This document shows, piece by piece, positions 10,460-21,769 of a DNA stretch of 64,000 bases. The translations under genes and the position numbers were made by a program. The first letter of the stretch is position 1, and each line of letters begins with the position of its first letter. Origin of the DNA: Cliona cf. orientalis (taxonomy: Eukaryota; Porifera; Demospongiae; Clionaida; Clionaidae); assembly GCA_963930775.1 (NCBI GenBank), contig OZ005689.1:21447443-21511442 (forward strand). The letters are read 5' to 3'. The notes under the pieces were generated by a model. That model worked only from the letters and a program-made list of their open reading frames with translations. It did no database searches and was not told the origin of the DNA.

Positions 10460-10827
10460 ATTGCATTCTTGACACACGAGGCGCCTGTGAGGGGTCACGT
10501 GATCGCAATAATGAAAATAATGAATAAAATCGTGCGGTGCCTAAAATCGATGCGGGCGGGAAATGGGAAACAATGAATCAAATTGTAGTGGCCTTAGTAG
10601 TCTACATTTGCCATGACCATCATGAGTCCAAGTAGCTATCTAGCTGTACCTGTAGCCAGGCCCTGAGGGGATGATAAGCCTCCATGCAGTCACCTTCATG
10701 CTCAGGGATGTGGGGTCTGCCAGTGATGTTAATCATGGATCTGAGCCTTGCCAGAGTGGTACAGCTCTCACCATTCTAGTTTTATGCCTTTGCCTACATT
10801 GTATAGACCAGGTACGTAGCAGCAGGC

Positions 10828-10896
10828 GTGATGATAGACACACACACACACACAGAACGACTACCGTACCCCTCACGCATGCGCCGAGGGTTAAAA
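10828..10896 (+). repeat. CA-repeat plus conserved ACGACTACCGTA block, copy 1
   Basis: A (CA)n tract followed by GAACGACTACCGTA, then CATGCGCCGAGGGTTAA. The same arrangement recurs at about 35634-35692. It may be the tail of a short dispersed repeat; the 5' parts do not align. Confidence 0.4.
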
Positions 10897-11039
10897 ATAC
10901 CAATGCAAAGCTCAGTCATAACACGGAGTGCACAGCCATCATGTATGCAAATGTATTGCTCACATGAGCAGTTTTCAATCCCATTTAGGAAGTCTATAGT
11001 ATCTATGATGGTGCAGCATATACATGTAAATAGCCTTAC

Positions 11040-11479
11040 CTGGGGTGCATTCATCAGCTCCCCATGCACAGTTTTAGTGATGGAAACGGTCATCGCAGGA
11101 CTTCTGTTACTTGCTTGGTACCAGTTATATGCTAGCACCGATCGTTGTATCTTTGGTACCAACATTACATTGACTGTGCCCACATCTCCTACCACTTGTC
11201 TGAGACCAGGAAACTGGCCATAAAATCTTGGGGGGTTTGCAATGATGGTATAGCCGTCCAGAATCAAGGTCACAACACTAGTATCTGTTATCACATGAAT
11301 GGACTCTGGGGCTATAGTTGGCATGGTGACCAAAGGTCTGGTAACCACCACTGGTGGTGGTGGAGTTGTCCCCCTCACTGGTGGTGGGTTCGGACAACAT
11401 AAAACTGCGGCAAGATCTTCCCACGCAATTTCAGCCTCCCAATCTTCAGCATCTGGATTAAAAACATTCTCCATGCTTC
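11040..11479 (-). CDS. Possible host-gene internal exon, hypothetical protein
   Basis: A 440-nt minus-strand exon with acceptor CACAAACAG at 11480-11481 and strong donor CAG|GTAAGG at 11039-11036. It codes for about 146 residues: an acidic N-part (FNPDAEDWEAEIAWEDL), a Pro-rich linker with PPPPV, then a stretch rich in beta-type residues with NWYQ. The last part vaguely recalls an Ig-like domain, but the expected Cys pair is not seen. The reading frame continues past the donor into low-quality sequence containing a (CA)n-derived CVCVC run, which supports splicing there. Neighbouring exons were not found. I do not recognise the protein. Confidence 0.35.
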
Positions 11480-11574
11480 CTGTTTGTGTGTATGACAATG
11501 TCATAATATGTTCATGTAACTGGATCCAAGTAACTGTGTATGGGATTCTTAGTGAAAATCAACTTTGATTAGTA

Positions 11575-11764
11575 TACCGTATAGCTGGAATATTTGGCGG
11601 GGAATTAAATTTGGCGGTTGGCAGTCTATATTACAACCGCCAAATTAAAATCCGCCAAAATTTCTAACGTATGGCGATCCCGTACCGAGCCGCCAAATTT
11701 AAATCAGCCAATATTCTTGTAATAGCCAAATTTAATTCCCACCAATATTTCCGGCTATATGGTA
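11575..11764. mobile_element. MITE, TACCGTATAGC family (190 bp)
   Basis: Ends TACCGTATAGC and GGCTATATGGTA are inverted and followed inside by inverted TTTGGCGGG/AATTTGGCGG blocks. The same family is at 63089-63310. No coding capacity. Confidence 0.75.
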
Positions 11765-12457
11765 GTTTCCATGTAGAGGAGTCATTCATCAATCAGCAGT
11801 GAGATAAAACAGGCCACTGTTTACTGCTTCAGGATATAAACACATGCATTCGGGATCTATGCGCATGCGATTGTATTGCACCGAAGCTCAAGGGTGCTTT
11901 TAATACATGTACCCGAGGGCTGAGTGCATAAACTACCTAGCAACAAACCTGGCCATAACTAAAAAATTATCGGGTTTTTCCATAAACGGAGCTTACAAGG
12001 TTTTATGAGGGATAAAATCTCCATGGCAGTTCAACCAATCAGATCACTGTATTTACATACAGAGTCCCAATCAACAAAAAAAATTCGGCCAACCTATAAT
12101 GAAACCCATGATGAAATTGCTGTGAGTGAACGTACAGTAGTTCGATGAATCTAGCTGTATCTTGATAGGAAATTCTAACTAGAGCTCTGTAGAGCACATA
12201 CCCTGTGCACACATTGCACTATCTATCGAGTTACTTTTGTGTGCATGGCTATAATTTTGTGAGCTTCAGAAAAGTAGTGGAAATGACAAAAAGCACTCGA
12301 TCTCTCTGCACCAGATCTAGACTACTAGGAGATATGAATTGATACTTCCAATATTTTGTTGAAATAGTATAGCCGTGTTACATTATGATTTGGCGGATGT
12401 GGATAGACTATAGATTTCACGAGCACTATTTATTTCGACGATCTTTACCAGTCATAA

Positions 12458-13208
12458 TATGTGACCGGATCTGAGAAAACCCGGCATACTGTCAAAACGC
12501 GCATATGGTGCCATGCATGTTTTTAGTATCAACAGTCAAAAAATATCGAAGTCCAGTTTTTGTGTCAAAGAACCCTTCTAATAATTGTTGCCACCACCTA
12601 CGGAGGGTAAATGTAAGTTACCAAGGCGAAATAAGCCTTCATTTTGACCTACCTATTTAGTACGGCTGCTGTACACGGAGCCCGTTGCTATGGGCGCTAA
12701 TTAGAATTCTCTACCTACATGTAGATACAGCTAGATTCATCAAACTACTGTACATTTGCTCACCTTTTTAGCTTCTTGGGCATCTAAGAATAATCGGCGA
12801 CTGTTGTCAACATAGAAATCCGACCCTTGCTCGATCTTTACGTTCATTTCAAACGGCTTCTTGGGCATCTAAGAATAATCGGCGACTGTTGTCAACATCG
12901 AAATCCGACCCTTGCTCAATCTTTACGTTCATTTCAAACGGCTCGGCCCAGGTTGATTTCCGGTTCAAGCATAGTATACGGAAATGCCATACGTGTGCAT
13001 AGCAACGCCTTTAAACCGTAATTTCTTGATTATTGAGGGTGTGGCGCGATCGCAAACAAAGCGCTCTAGCTCAACAGCTAAACGCACAATGTGTCTCAGA
13101 CTTGGAGGCAGGTTAGCCCTATGATCGATACAGCTATCCAAATATACAGCTAACAAAATGTTCATGGATTGATGGATATGGCGCGTTTTCTCAGATCCGG
13201 TCACGTAT
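12458..13208 (+). mobile_element. MITE-1, complete copy (~750 bp)
   Basis: Begins TATGTGACCGGATCTGAG and ends with the inverted TCAGATCCGGTCACGTAT. It is the most complete uninterrupted copy in the window. It contains the 28-codon exon at 12847-12764 (with GTGAGC donor) preceded by a second, tandem, donor-less copy of most of the same exon at 12932-12857. Confidence 0.8.
12764..12847 (-). other. MITE-1 28-codon exon, copy 3, with partial tandem duplicate
   Basis: ATG at 12847-12845, 28 open codons, GTGAGC donor at 12763. The adjacent 12857-12932 repeats the exon up to the CAAGAAG codons but lacks the splice donor, so the duplication happened within this copy. Confidence 0.5.
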
Positions 13209-13486
13209 TATTCTTGGCTACTTAGTTGTGCGCATGAACAGAAACCACAATGGGGCATGCATTATGCATTGAGTAGGCACTGTCGATAGGTGTGGCTACA
13301 TTAGCCAATAAAAAGGCACTATTTGTGACGCCTGTGGACCGTATTCATCGATTTGATGCACAATGAAGCCAATTTTTCGCCGAATTCGATTGATTCATTG
13401 TGCTTATGAGTCGCTTAGATGCCTATATCTCGAGATATGGTGCTCATGATAATGACGACACGACCGATTACTTTACCCCTTGCGGG

Positions 13487-13575
13487 GTAATTAGCGCCCA
13501 TAGCAACGGGCTCCGTGTACAGCAGCCGCATAGACTAGACTAGGTTGGTCAAAATGAAGGCTTATTTCGCCTTAG
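13487..13575 (-). repeat. MITE-1 internal fragment
   Basis: Carries the MITE-1 block AGCAACGGGCTCCGTGTACA through AAATGAAGGCTTATTTCGCC in reverse orientation, without termini. Confidence 0.7.
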
Positions 13576-13675
13576 ATCATGCTTGTAACAAACAATGTGA
13601 TCTGATTGGTCAGGAGGAGGTGTCTATTTCTTATAGATTGACACTTGTAAAAATCTCTATGCAATAGCTACATCA

Positions 13676-13912
13676 CGGGCGCGAGGGATCTATGCGATAT
13701 ATTGCGCCGAAGCCCAGGGTGCGCTTTGCGCCTGAGGGCTGAGTGCAATATATCGCCATAGATCCCGAGCGAACGTGATATGTTATACAGTTATTCACTG
13801 GGAGTCAAGGAATTATGGTAGTAAACGAACTGATCCCGAGGGTGCAGCACGAGGGTGAGGTTTGTTTACGTTGCCATAATTCCTCGGCAACCAATGAATC
13901 ACTATTATATTT
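13676..13912. repeat. Two adjacent foldback repeats
   Basis: 13676-13779 is an imperfect palindrome (GGGATCTATGCGATATATTG against CAATATATCGCCATAGATCC). 13800-13895 is a second (GGAATTATGG...CCATAATTCC). Related to a fragment at 11845-11930 (GGGATCTATGCGCATGCGAT). Likely foldback MITEs. Confidence 0.55.
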
Positions 13913-14145
13913 ACTACTGATCACCTAGGTTACGCATTCAGTACCTAGAAACAAAACCAACCAAAATGTTAAAGTAGAAATGAAGTAGCTAGCCTGGTAG
14001 TCCGTCACTGGACACTATCAAGCTCAGTGTATGACAACCTAGACAGCTGTCTACTATTCCAGAGTAGCATAGTACCTTACAGGTCAACTATAGTTCATAG
14101 ATATTGAGGTTCTTGGTTGGGTAAATCGATACTAATCCACATTGC

Positions 14146-14290
14146 AAGTACGCTCGTTCTCGTTACACCAACACTGGCAGAAGCCTTCATTTTGACCTAC
14201 CTACATGTAGTCTGTGTGGCTGCCGTACACGGAGCCCGTTGCTATGGGCGCTATTCTGCCAGTGTTGGTGTAACAAGAACGAGCGTACTT
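14146..14290. repeat. 37-bp inverted arms enclosing a MITE-1 fragment
   Basis: The arms 14146-14182 and 14254-14290 are inverted copies with one mismatch (AAGTACGCTCGTTCT at the outer edges). The 71 bases between them are an internal MITE-1 block (GCCTTCATTTTGACC through GCTATGGGCGCT). Confidence 0.75.
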
Positions 14291-14846
14291 CCTATACGGG
14301 TTAGTAACTTTAGTTCAGGTTCTCATCGTTTGTTAGTCACAGTATCCATATATACAGCTACTAGAACTCATCACAAGACATGTAGACTTTGCAGCTGCTC
14401 TAGGAGGTGTGCACTAGTTATAGAGACAGCTCCTCCCACTTTGTTTACACAAGCAACCTAATTCAAAATATTTTGTGGTGGTATGGCAATGTCTGTTCTA
14501 TGTCTGCTACTATAATGTGTTTTCCTACGTGTGTGCATTCAATCTATGCTCAAGCCCCAGTACAATTTCTCAATTAAAGTTACGGGATAGTGTTCCGCCC
14601 ACGCATGGTCAAAGTTCACATGAATAAAAAAGAGACAGTTATATTCCAGTTTTTGTCCACGTTCTTTGCACAGTCAAGGCACAAATAAGTAGCTCTCCTG
14701 ATGTCTGCCCCATGGTCCACAAAAACAAAAAGCAAACCTGCCACTGTCTGTCTGCAAGTGCGGGTAAGTATTGCAATTTTCTGTGTCAGTGTTTGCCAAG
14801 GTAAACAGCCTGTATGTATTGACATACGAACGAAACGATAACTTAC

Positions 14847-14934
14847 GAGTCTCTACAGGGCCAAGTATAGCGTTTGAACTCTGTCGAGTTACATGAACAG
14901 AAAGCGAACATAAAACTTGCTGCTCAGCTGCCAT
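14847..14934 (-). CDS. Possible first exon of a host gene
   Basis: ATG at 14934-14932 opens a 29-codon frame (MAAEQQVLCSLSVHVT...) that meets a perfect GTAAGT donor at 14846-14841. Past the donor the frame becomes implausible. A candidate second exon may start near 14754 after CTTGCAG, with Cys-rich frames, but I could not choose between acceptors. The protein is not recognised. Confidence 0.3.
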
Positions 14935-15547
14935 GTGACTCGCTTAATGGCGGCCCTCCAGGACAAAACCTTGTCTGACGACTCACCATCTTAGAGTTTT
15001 CAAAAAAGCGCTACACTTGGCCCTGCTCCGATCGATAGACTAGCATGAACAACAGCGAAGTCAGTTCATTCGAGTCTGGTCTTCAAAACTTGACGCAGGA
15101 ATTCGGACTTTTGTTTACTTCTGGAAATGGTCGACATTCGTTCGCGTTTCCAACTAAACGACATTAAAACATACGTGAATTGTGTCCGTAACCTTAAGTT
15201 CAACAGCTGAGTTGTTTCCAAGTGCATTTTACACTTGCTCAGTTGCTATGCAAGATCTCTACTGTGATTGGCTCAAGTGACCCCTGGGAGAAGTATGATA
15301 TCTTCATATCAAATGTATTGCCCCATGGGAAGTATAGAATATAATTCCTTCTTATTACATGTACTGTACCTAGCAAACACGGCTACATGGCTACATGGCA
15401 AGTGTCAATTGAAAATTACATCCTGTGTGGTGTCAATTAGTGCACGTATGCTTCCTGTATCTGTGTAGACCAAGTCTGTAGTGTGGTCTGTTGGTGTGTA
15501 TGCACACAGCCAGCTTGGTCACCTATCAAAAATACAGCACTAAGGGG

Positions 15548-15952
15548 GTTAGGTTAACCGATTATGCTATTATCGTTGAACCAACAGAGCTACAGCCATG
15601 GCGCTTGGTCCATAGCTAGACGAGTGGATAGCGACTACCTACGAGTAGCCGCTTTGTGAAGCCAACCTTGAACGCGAGCGGCAGACTTGAAGACGGCGGC
15701 CATGATCGAGGCAAGAAGGCTTCTAAGCTTTTAGACGCTACTACAGCGTTTAGTTCGATAGTGTACGGCGGGATAGAAGAACGGGAGGCTTCTGGCAACT
15801 TATGTAGTTGTCAGCAAAGCCTTTTGAGGTAGCTAAGGCCTGTTACTTAGCTACAATAAGCTTGTCTATAGGACGCTTTATTTTCATGTTAAATATTTCG
15901 GAGTTCAAAGTTCAATTGACCCGTACAACCCCGCCCATAATCGGTTAATTCC
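15548..15952. mobile_element. Candidate ~405-bp MITE
   Basis: GGTTAACCGATTATG near 15552 is inverted near 15940 (CATAATCGGTTAAT). The interior has open but unrecognised stretches. The target duplication was not identified. Confidence 0.4.
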
Positions 15953-16164
15953 ACACACTTAGCAGTGCGATATTAAGAATAATTGTCCTAGAAAACTATG
16001 TACATGTAAAAGAGATATAAAAATTTCATAGCTTGAAGCATGAGGCCAAGCTTGGTTGTATCCATGGAAATAAAAAAAATGGAGACAGAAACTCCAATCT
16101 TGCAGCCTACCAACATTCAAGTATCTGTGTTTGAGTACACACAACCACAAGTATGCAACCCATT

Positions 16165-16324
16165 CAGACATCGGGCATGCGCGATCGCGATGCAATAGTA
16201 GGTGTCCATTGGAGCTTGCTGAGTTAGCAAGCGTGCCAAAGAGCGAAGCTAATGGCGACTTGATGGTGCTCTCGAGTCGCAGAGAGCTAAGCAACGTTTG
16301 AACAACAGTTCTTCTAGTAGCCAT
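16165..16324 (-). CDS. Possible 5' exon with mitochondrial-targeting-like N-terminus
   Basis: ATG at 16324-16322 starts MATRRTVVQTLLSSLRLEST, followed by a further ~30 residues with Ser, Leu and Arg and almost no acidic residues, as in mitochondrial presequences. The frame stays open to 15959 but loses protein character after about residue 53, so an exon boundary near 16165 is likely; the donor is unclear (GTTGCA). A TTTTTATTTCC-rich second exon could follow near 16105. Function unknown. Confidence 0.3.
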
Positions 16325-16424
16325 CGTAAATTTACATCGTTTCTGGGACGTACGAGACTATGGATAACACTTTTAGACTGAGAAGTACTGCCGCTGCGTG
16401 CTGGGTTGCTATGATCTAACTTTG

Positions 16425-17270
16425 TTAGACACAATTTAGTTGATTTCTATGTGATTTAGAAGCCCTCAGGGCCAGTAGAGAACCCTTGTTACACTCTGGA
16501 TTCTACGTACGGCTCTTCAGTCTTCTAAATCACGTAGAAACCTCCTAAACAATGTCCAACTAATGTTAATTTTGGCAACCTACGTTCACCCCCTGTAACA
16601 AAGGTTAGTAGAAAGGTTCTTTGATATGAATAATCATTATGACAAAAACTCGACTTTGACATCTTTTGACCTGAGGTATTAAAAGTGTGCATTGCGCTGC
16701 TTGCACCGCGACATGCCGGGTTTTCCCAATCCAATCACATACTATTATTATAGCAATTCTCTCAGTTGGCTTTCTTTGGCAAGCTCATACTCTGGGGGAT
16801 TTCCCGATGCACATAGCAGGTGAAGGTAATATTTGGGTCAACCGGCTGAAGCTGCACACCCCAACAGCATGCAATACGGAGCATGCGCAGTTTGTCGATG
16901 TGTCCGAGGTTGATAATGGGTGGCATACAGTAGTACGATGTTAGGCTTAAAATTTATGAGGGACGAGGGAGAAATCAACTAAATAGCAGATTACAGGAAA
17001 GTGGCAGTTGTCACAAATACTATGATTTGATTGGTCAAAAACAAGGGTTCTAAGTAACTTAGAAGCCCTCTACTTAGAATCCCATCTACTTAGAAAGCTA
17101 GTTCTTTAGGCAACAACATTAATTTATAACAGTTAGACACTGTTTAGGTTTCTACATCATATAGAAGACTGAAGGGTTCTGTGTAGGTAGAATCCCGAGC
17201 GAAGTAAGGGTTCTACTGAGCCCTGAGGTCTTCTAAATCACGTAGAAACCAACTAAACAGTGTCTAACTA
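16425..17270. repeat. Foldback repeats with TTCTAAATCACGTAGAAACC blocks
   Basis: Blocks at 16440-16560 and 17130-17270 share GTCTTCTAAATCACGTAGAA and its inverse, with CAGTGTCTAAC/GTTAGACACTG ends. The family also appears at 23865-24240 and next to a 'GTGATCTGATTGGTT' repeat (11940-12060, 13585-13640, 17300-17460, 24250-24400). 16636-16741 is a MITE-1 left-end fragment in reverse. No gene is visible. Confidence 0.5.
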
Positions 17271-17859
17271 CTTTAGATCCTAGCAACAATGTGCAACAGC
17301 TTTGTATATAAACAACTGCCTAGCAACAAACTAGCCATAGGCAAACACAATTTACATGGAGGTTACAAGTCTTTTTATGGGGCTTACAAAATTTTTTATG
17401 AAGATTAGATACTGCAGTTTAACCAATCAGATCACCGTATTTGTTACAAGTAGGATCTAATATTATTTAGGCTCTAGTTGTCACAAATACTGTGATTAGA
17501 TTGGTTAAAAATAAACGTGGCCAGATCTGAGAAAAACCAGCATATTTGTTTATATCATATATATGTCAAAGAGCCTTTCTACTAACTGCTGCCACCACCT
17601 ACGGAGGGTAACGTGACGCAAGTTACCAAGGCAAAAGAAATAAGCCTTCGTTTTGACCTACCTAGTCTGTACAGCTGCCGCACACGGAGCCCAATGCTAT
17701 GGGCGCTAACTAGAATTCCCTATCTAGATACAGCTAGATTCATCGCTCACCTTTTTAGCTTGGGCACCGAAGAACAATCAGCACCCATAGCCAACAACAA
17801 AATCCGATCCTTGCTCGATCTTTATGTTCATTTCGAACGGCTCCACCCATGGCCATTTA

Positions 17860-18098
17860 TATATTTTCTGTCGTTTGAACGCAATGAATTAGAAGGAAAA
17901 TATTTTCTTATCGTTTCTGTGTATGCATGCATGCATTGTGTCTGGGAGATAATTGTTTGTCGTCATAGTGGAGACGCTGGGTTGTGTGTTTATGTTGCAT
18001 GCATGGACGGTTTGGCTCAGCTGGTGGCTATTTAAAGTGGATGCTTTGAGTAGTAGTCACTCTCTCGGCGACTCCTATTCGCAGTGCAGAGAAGTTTT
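17860..18098 (+). repeat. DIRS split repeat A1
   Basis: Begins TATATTTTCTGTCGTTTGAA and ends GCAGAGAAGTTTT. It matches A2 (22857-23094) with a handful of differences. The region probably carries the promoter. Confidence 0.85.
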
Positions 18099-18177
18099 TG
18101 TTGGCGACTTCATTTCGCAGTGCATCAAACAGCTTAGTTTCCATTGGCTAAGTTCATCCTATCCTCTAATCCCGACG

Positions 18178-18928
18178 ATGACCGTTCCAGCTAATCAAGC
18201 TTCTGATTCCGGTGCTGCTGCTCCAGCCCTATCTGCTGGCCAGCTCTCCCAGGTCCTTACTTCAGTGAAGGATTACCTGCATGACGAGATGCAATCATTA
18301 AAGAGGGAGCTATCTCAAGAGAGGGAAGCAGCAGATGATAGGCTCGTGAAAAGGATGAGGATGGAGAAAGGTCTTACTTTCAAGAAGAAATTTCATGAAA
18401 AATAATGCTACCGTCATGGATAAGACGGAGGAGGCAACTGCAGCATTGCAACAGACTCCACCGGCAGTGGAAAAGGCCAACACAAGCCTAGAGGAAGGTA
18501 TGACTTCTCTTAAAACTAGGCAAAAGCATATTAGAATTGCTGATAGGTCAGAGTATGGTTGGGCTGCAGTGGAGGAATATGTAGAGGATGAGTTGGTAGA
18601 TGGGGAGGACGATGAGAAGTGAATCCAGAGAGCAGATTTTAGGGCTGGGAAAAAGCTTAAGTCTATCAAGGGAGCTAAAAATAAGAAAGGGTCTGGTCCT
18701 CAGTCCAGCAAAAAACCTCAGCATACTAGTTCCCAGGCTGGGAGAGGGCCTTCCAGTGATGGGACCATGGCACAGTATTGCCTACAGTCGATAAGATGTC
18801 TGGATCCTCTTAGACTAGTGGCATCCAAGCAGACGGAAGCCTGCAGCAGCTTGGCCCTTGTTTTGTGTGGAAAACATGGTCATTTGCGTAAGTCTTGCCC
18901 CTTGTTGCTTGGCACAGCTGACAAATGA
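18178..18928 (+). pseudogene. gag-like ORF of the DIRS element, broken
   Basis: ATG at 18178 (MTVPANQASD...). A coiled-coil-like stretch follows (DYLHDEMQSLKRELSQ), then an A-run frameshift near 18400 (FKKKFHEK), an acidic region, and a TGA at 18620-18622 exactly where the reading resumes as IQRADFRAGKKLKS. A Lys/Ser-rich segment leads to a degenerate zinc knuckle, CGKHGHLRKSCP, whose first Cys is lost. The protein would bind the element RNA. The TGA fits a CGA arginine codon mutated at its CpG. Confidence 0.65.
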
Positions 18929-19079
18929 ACATACTGATATTTACTAATAATAATATTACTGTTAATTATTGTCTGTAATAATGTTTTCATTTGCTCATGT
19001 TATTTTATCTGTCCATGTGGTGTTGAGCCATGGAGGCATGTTTCTCCTTGAATTGTAGATATTTCTGATGTATGGGATG

Positions 19080-20476
19080 CTGTTTTGTCTTACTGTTGGG
19101 ATGTGTGAGGTGAGGATGGAAGTGAGGAGACCTCGGGCAGCAGTTTAGTGGAGCATTACCTTAAAAATGATCAAGCAGATGATATTTGCCCCAAAGATCA
19201 GCCCTTGTTAGTGCAGGGAAGATTGCGGGAGCATTCCAGTTTTTGGGAACAGGATCTAGAGGCCTCACAATTTGTGCTGGACATAATCACCAGTGGTTAC
19301 AAGCTGCCTTTCATTACATATCCACAGCCAATGATTGCAAAGAATTATTGCTCAGCAGTTAAGCATGCTAAGTTTGTTGAAGAATCCATTGGTGATTTAG
19401 TTCATTCGCGTTGTGCACGGGAATCGATGTCCTGTCCAATAGTGTGCAGTCCACTCCTTGTGTCAGGAAGAAAATTTATCTTTTCTGTGTACTCCCTTTT
19501 GGCTTATCTACTGCTTGCTATGTGTTTACCAAACTCCTTAGGCCTTTAGTTAAGCGTTGGAGATCAATGGGGCTACGTGCAATTGTGTACATAGATGACA
19601 GCATCTGTGCATCTGCCTCTGAGGCTGAGAAAGCCAAAGACGTTGTGGTGTCAGATCTTGATAGGGCTGGTTTTGTGCTAAATATCATGAAGTCACAGCT
19701 CAGTCCAGTGCAGGTTATTGATTGGCTTGGATTTACCTTAGACTTAAGAGAGGGCTGTTTTAGTGCCCCACAACTCAAAATAGATTGGCTTAAGTCAGCC
19801 ATAGCACAAGTTTATATGTTGCATGTAATTACTGCCCGTATCTTAGCAAGTATGTATTGTGGGTCAAATCATTTCAATGAGTCTGGCTATTGGGCCAATA
19901 GTTCGCCTACGGACTAGGGTACTTTATGGGATCATTAATCAGCGGATTTTTTTGGTCAGATAGGCTTGCTCTCTCTATTGAAGCCCGGGATGAGCTTACT
20001 TTTGGCAGCATAACATTGTTCAGCTTAATGGGCGTGCTATTTGGTTCTCTCCTAGTGTAACTAGGGTTGTTTATTCTGATGCTAGCGGCACAGGTTGTGG
20101 TGGATATGTGGTTGAGCTAGGACTAGAGGTGTCTCACGGCCAGTGGTCAGTTGACCAGGCTACTTGCAGCTCTACATGGCTAGAGCTTGCAGTTGGGGCG
20201 GTGGATCATGTTTTACGCTCCTTTGCTCCTAAGCTCAAGGGTCACACTGTCAAATGGCTGTTTGATAATCAGAATGTTGTCCAGATCATCCAGTATGGCA
20301 GTAAAAAGCCTCATTTACAAGATGGTGCGATGAGTATTTTTGAGACATGTTTTCAGCACTCCATTAAGCTAGTGATAAACTGGGTTCCCAGGAGTGAAAA
20401 TGAGGTTGCTGATTATATCAGCAAGCTTAGAGATTTTGATGATTGGAAAGTTAATCCAATATTTTTCAGTGTTTGA
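19080..20476 (+). pseudogene. Reverse transcriptase-RNase H of the DIRS element, broken
   Basis: The N-part reaches LVHSRCARESMSCPIVCSPL, then jumps directly to the segment before VLPFGLSTACYVFTKLL. About 70 residues of RT fingers and palm, with the first catalytic Asp, are missing. The YIDDSI catalytic motif and LGFTLDL follow. Frameshifts occur near 19455, 19855, 19950 and 20020. From 20070 RNase H is readable: YSDASGTGCGGY, then STWLELAVGAV and DNQNVV, supplying the acidic residues, ending with ENEVADYISK. It would copy the element RNA into DNA; this copy cannot. Confidence 0.75.
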
Positions 20477-21029
20477 GCAAAGCTTGGAGTCCTTTCACTG
20501 TTGATTGTTTTGCTTCGGATTATAACTGCCAGCTACTGCGTTTTCATAGCAAATTTTGTGTGCCTAATGCTGAGGCTGTGGACACTTTCACTTTCACAGT
20601 AATTGGTCTGGTGAAATTGGTTGGCTGGTGCCTCCTTTATAATATCTAGTTGGGCATGCTTTATTGCATGCAAAGCAATGGGAGCTTTAGTTGTGCCCCT
20701 TTGGAAGTTGGCAGCATTCTGGCCTCTCCTCTGTCCTGATGGGCGTCATTTGGCTCCATTTTTTCATGCCTGGCAATCGTTCCCAGTGTTTGATGATATA
20801 TTTCTACCTGGCCAAAATGATAGCAACATTGGAGACTCACTCACTAGCTATTGACTCGTTGGTGCTAGCTTGTTACTTTGATTTTGCTGTATCTGTTAGA
20901 TCATTAATGCTGGCCTTTGTCTATATAATGCCACTGGCTATTGTAATAAATGTGCCCTAGCTGTTCTGGCCACTATGAATATATTTTATGTAGCAATGGA
21001 CTAATGATAGTTGCATGGACTTCGGTCTG

Positions 21030-21650
21030 TTGAGTGTTTCTCTGTGGAAGGTGGACTTGTGGGTCCTGTGTATGTGGAATAGGACTTGTGGGTCTGGATT
21101 GGATGTTCCTATGCATGGAAAGTGGACTTGTGGGTCCTACCTACATGCATGTCCCTACGTAGGTATAGTGTGGATTTGTGGGTCCTACACATGTGTCCCT
21201 ATGTGGATTGTGGACTTGTGTTCCTGTATGTGTGTTCCTATATATGTGGAATGGGGACTTGTGGGTCATGTGTGTTGTTCCTATGAGGAATGTGGACTTG
21301 TGAGTGCCGATGTGTGTTCCTATGAGGAATATGGACTTGTGAGTCCAGTATAGGTGTTCCTATGTGGAATGTGGACTTGTGAGTCCTGATGTGTGTTCCT
21401 ATGAGGAATATGGACTTGTGAGTCCAGTATAGGTGTTCCTATGAGGAATATGGACTTGTGAGTCCAGTATAGGTGTTCCTATGTGGAATGTGGACTTGTG
21501 GGTCCTGATGTGTGTTCCTATGAGGAATATGGACTTGTGGGTCCAGTATAGGTGTTCCTATGTGGAATGTGGACTTGTGGGTCCAGTGTGTGTGCTCCTA
21601 TGTGGAGCGGGGACTTGTGGGTCCTATGAGTGTTCCTCTGTACAATGTGG
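21030..21650 (+). repeat. ~40-bp minisatellite inside the DIRS element
   Basis: About fifteen degenerate units of the type TGTTCCTATGAGGAATATGG followed by ACTTGTGAGTCC and GTATAG. They separate RNase H from the recombinase and carry no consistent open frame. Confidence 0.8.
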
Positions 21651-21769
21651 AGCACAACTTAATATGGGTTGTTGTATTTGCCCTCGTATACATGAATTGC
21701 TCATTCATGTATTCCTTATTATACGCAAATCATATTCACGTTCAGATGTATTTTCGGCATGAGTATGGT

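Larger units (their letters stand above)
6728..10593. mobile_element. 3.87 kb DDE-type DNA transposon with 34-bp TIRs and TTA duplication
   Basis: The left end GGCCACTACAATAAGATTCA at 6728 is inverted at the right end (ending 10593) with about two mismatches over 34 bases. TTA lies directly outside both ends (6725-6727 and 10594-10596), a 3-bp target duplication. One long minus-strand gene fills the element. TTA duplications are known for PIF/Harbinger, but the encoded protein does not look like a Harbinger transposase, so I leave the superfamily open. Confidence 0.75.
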
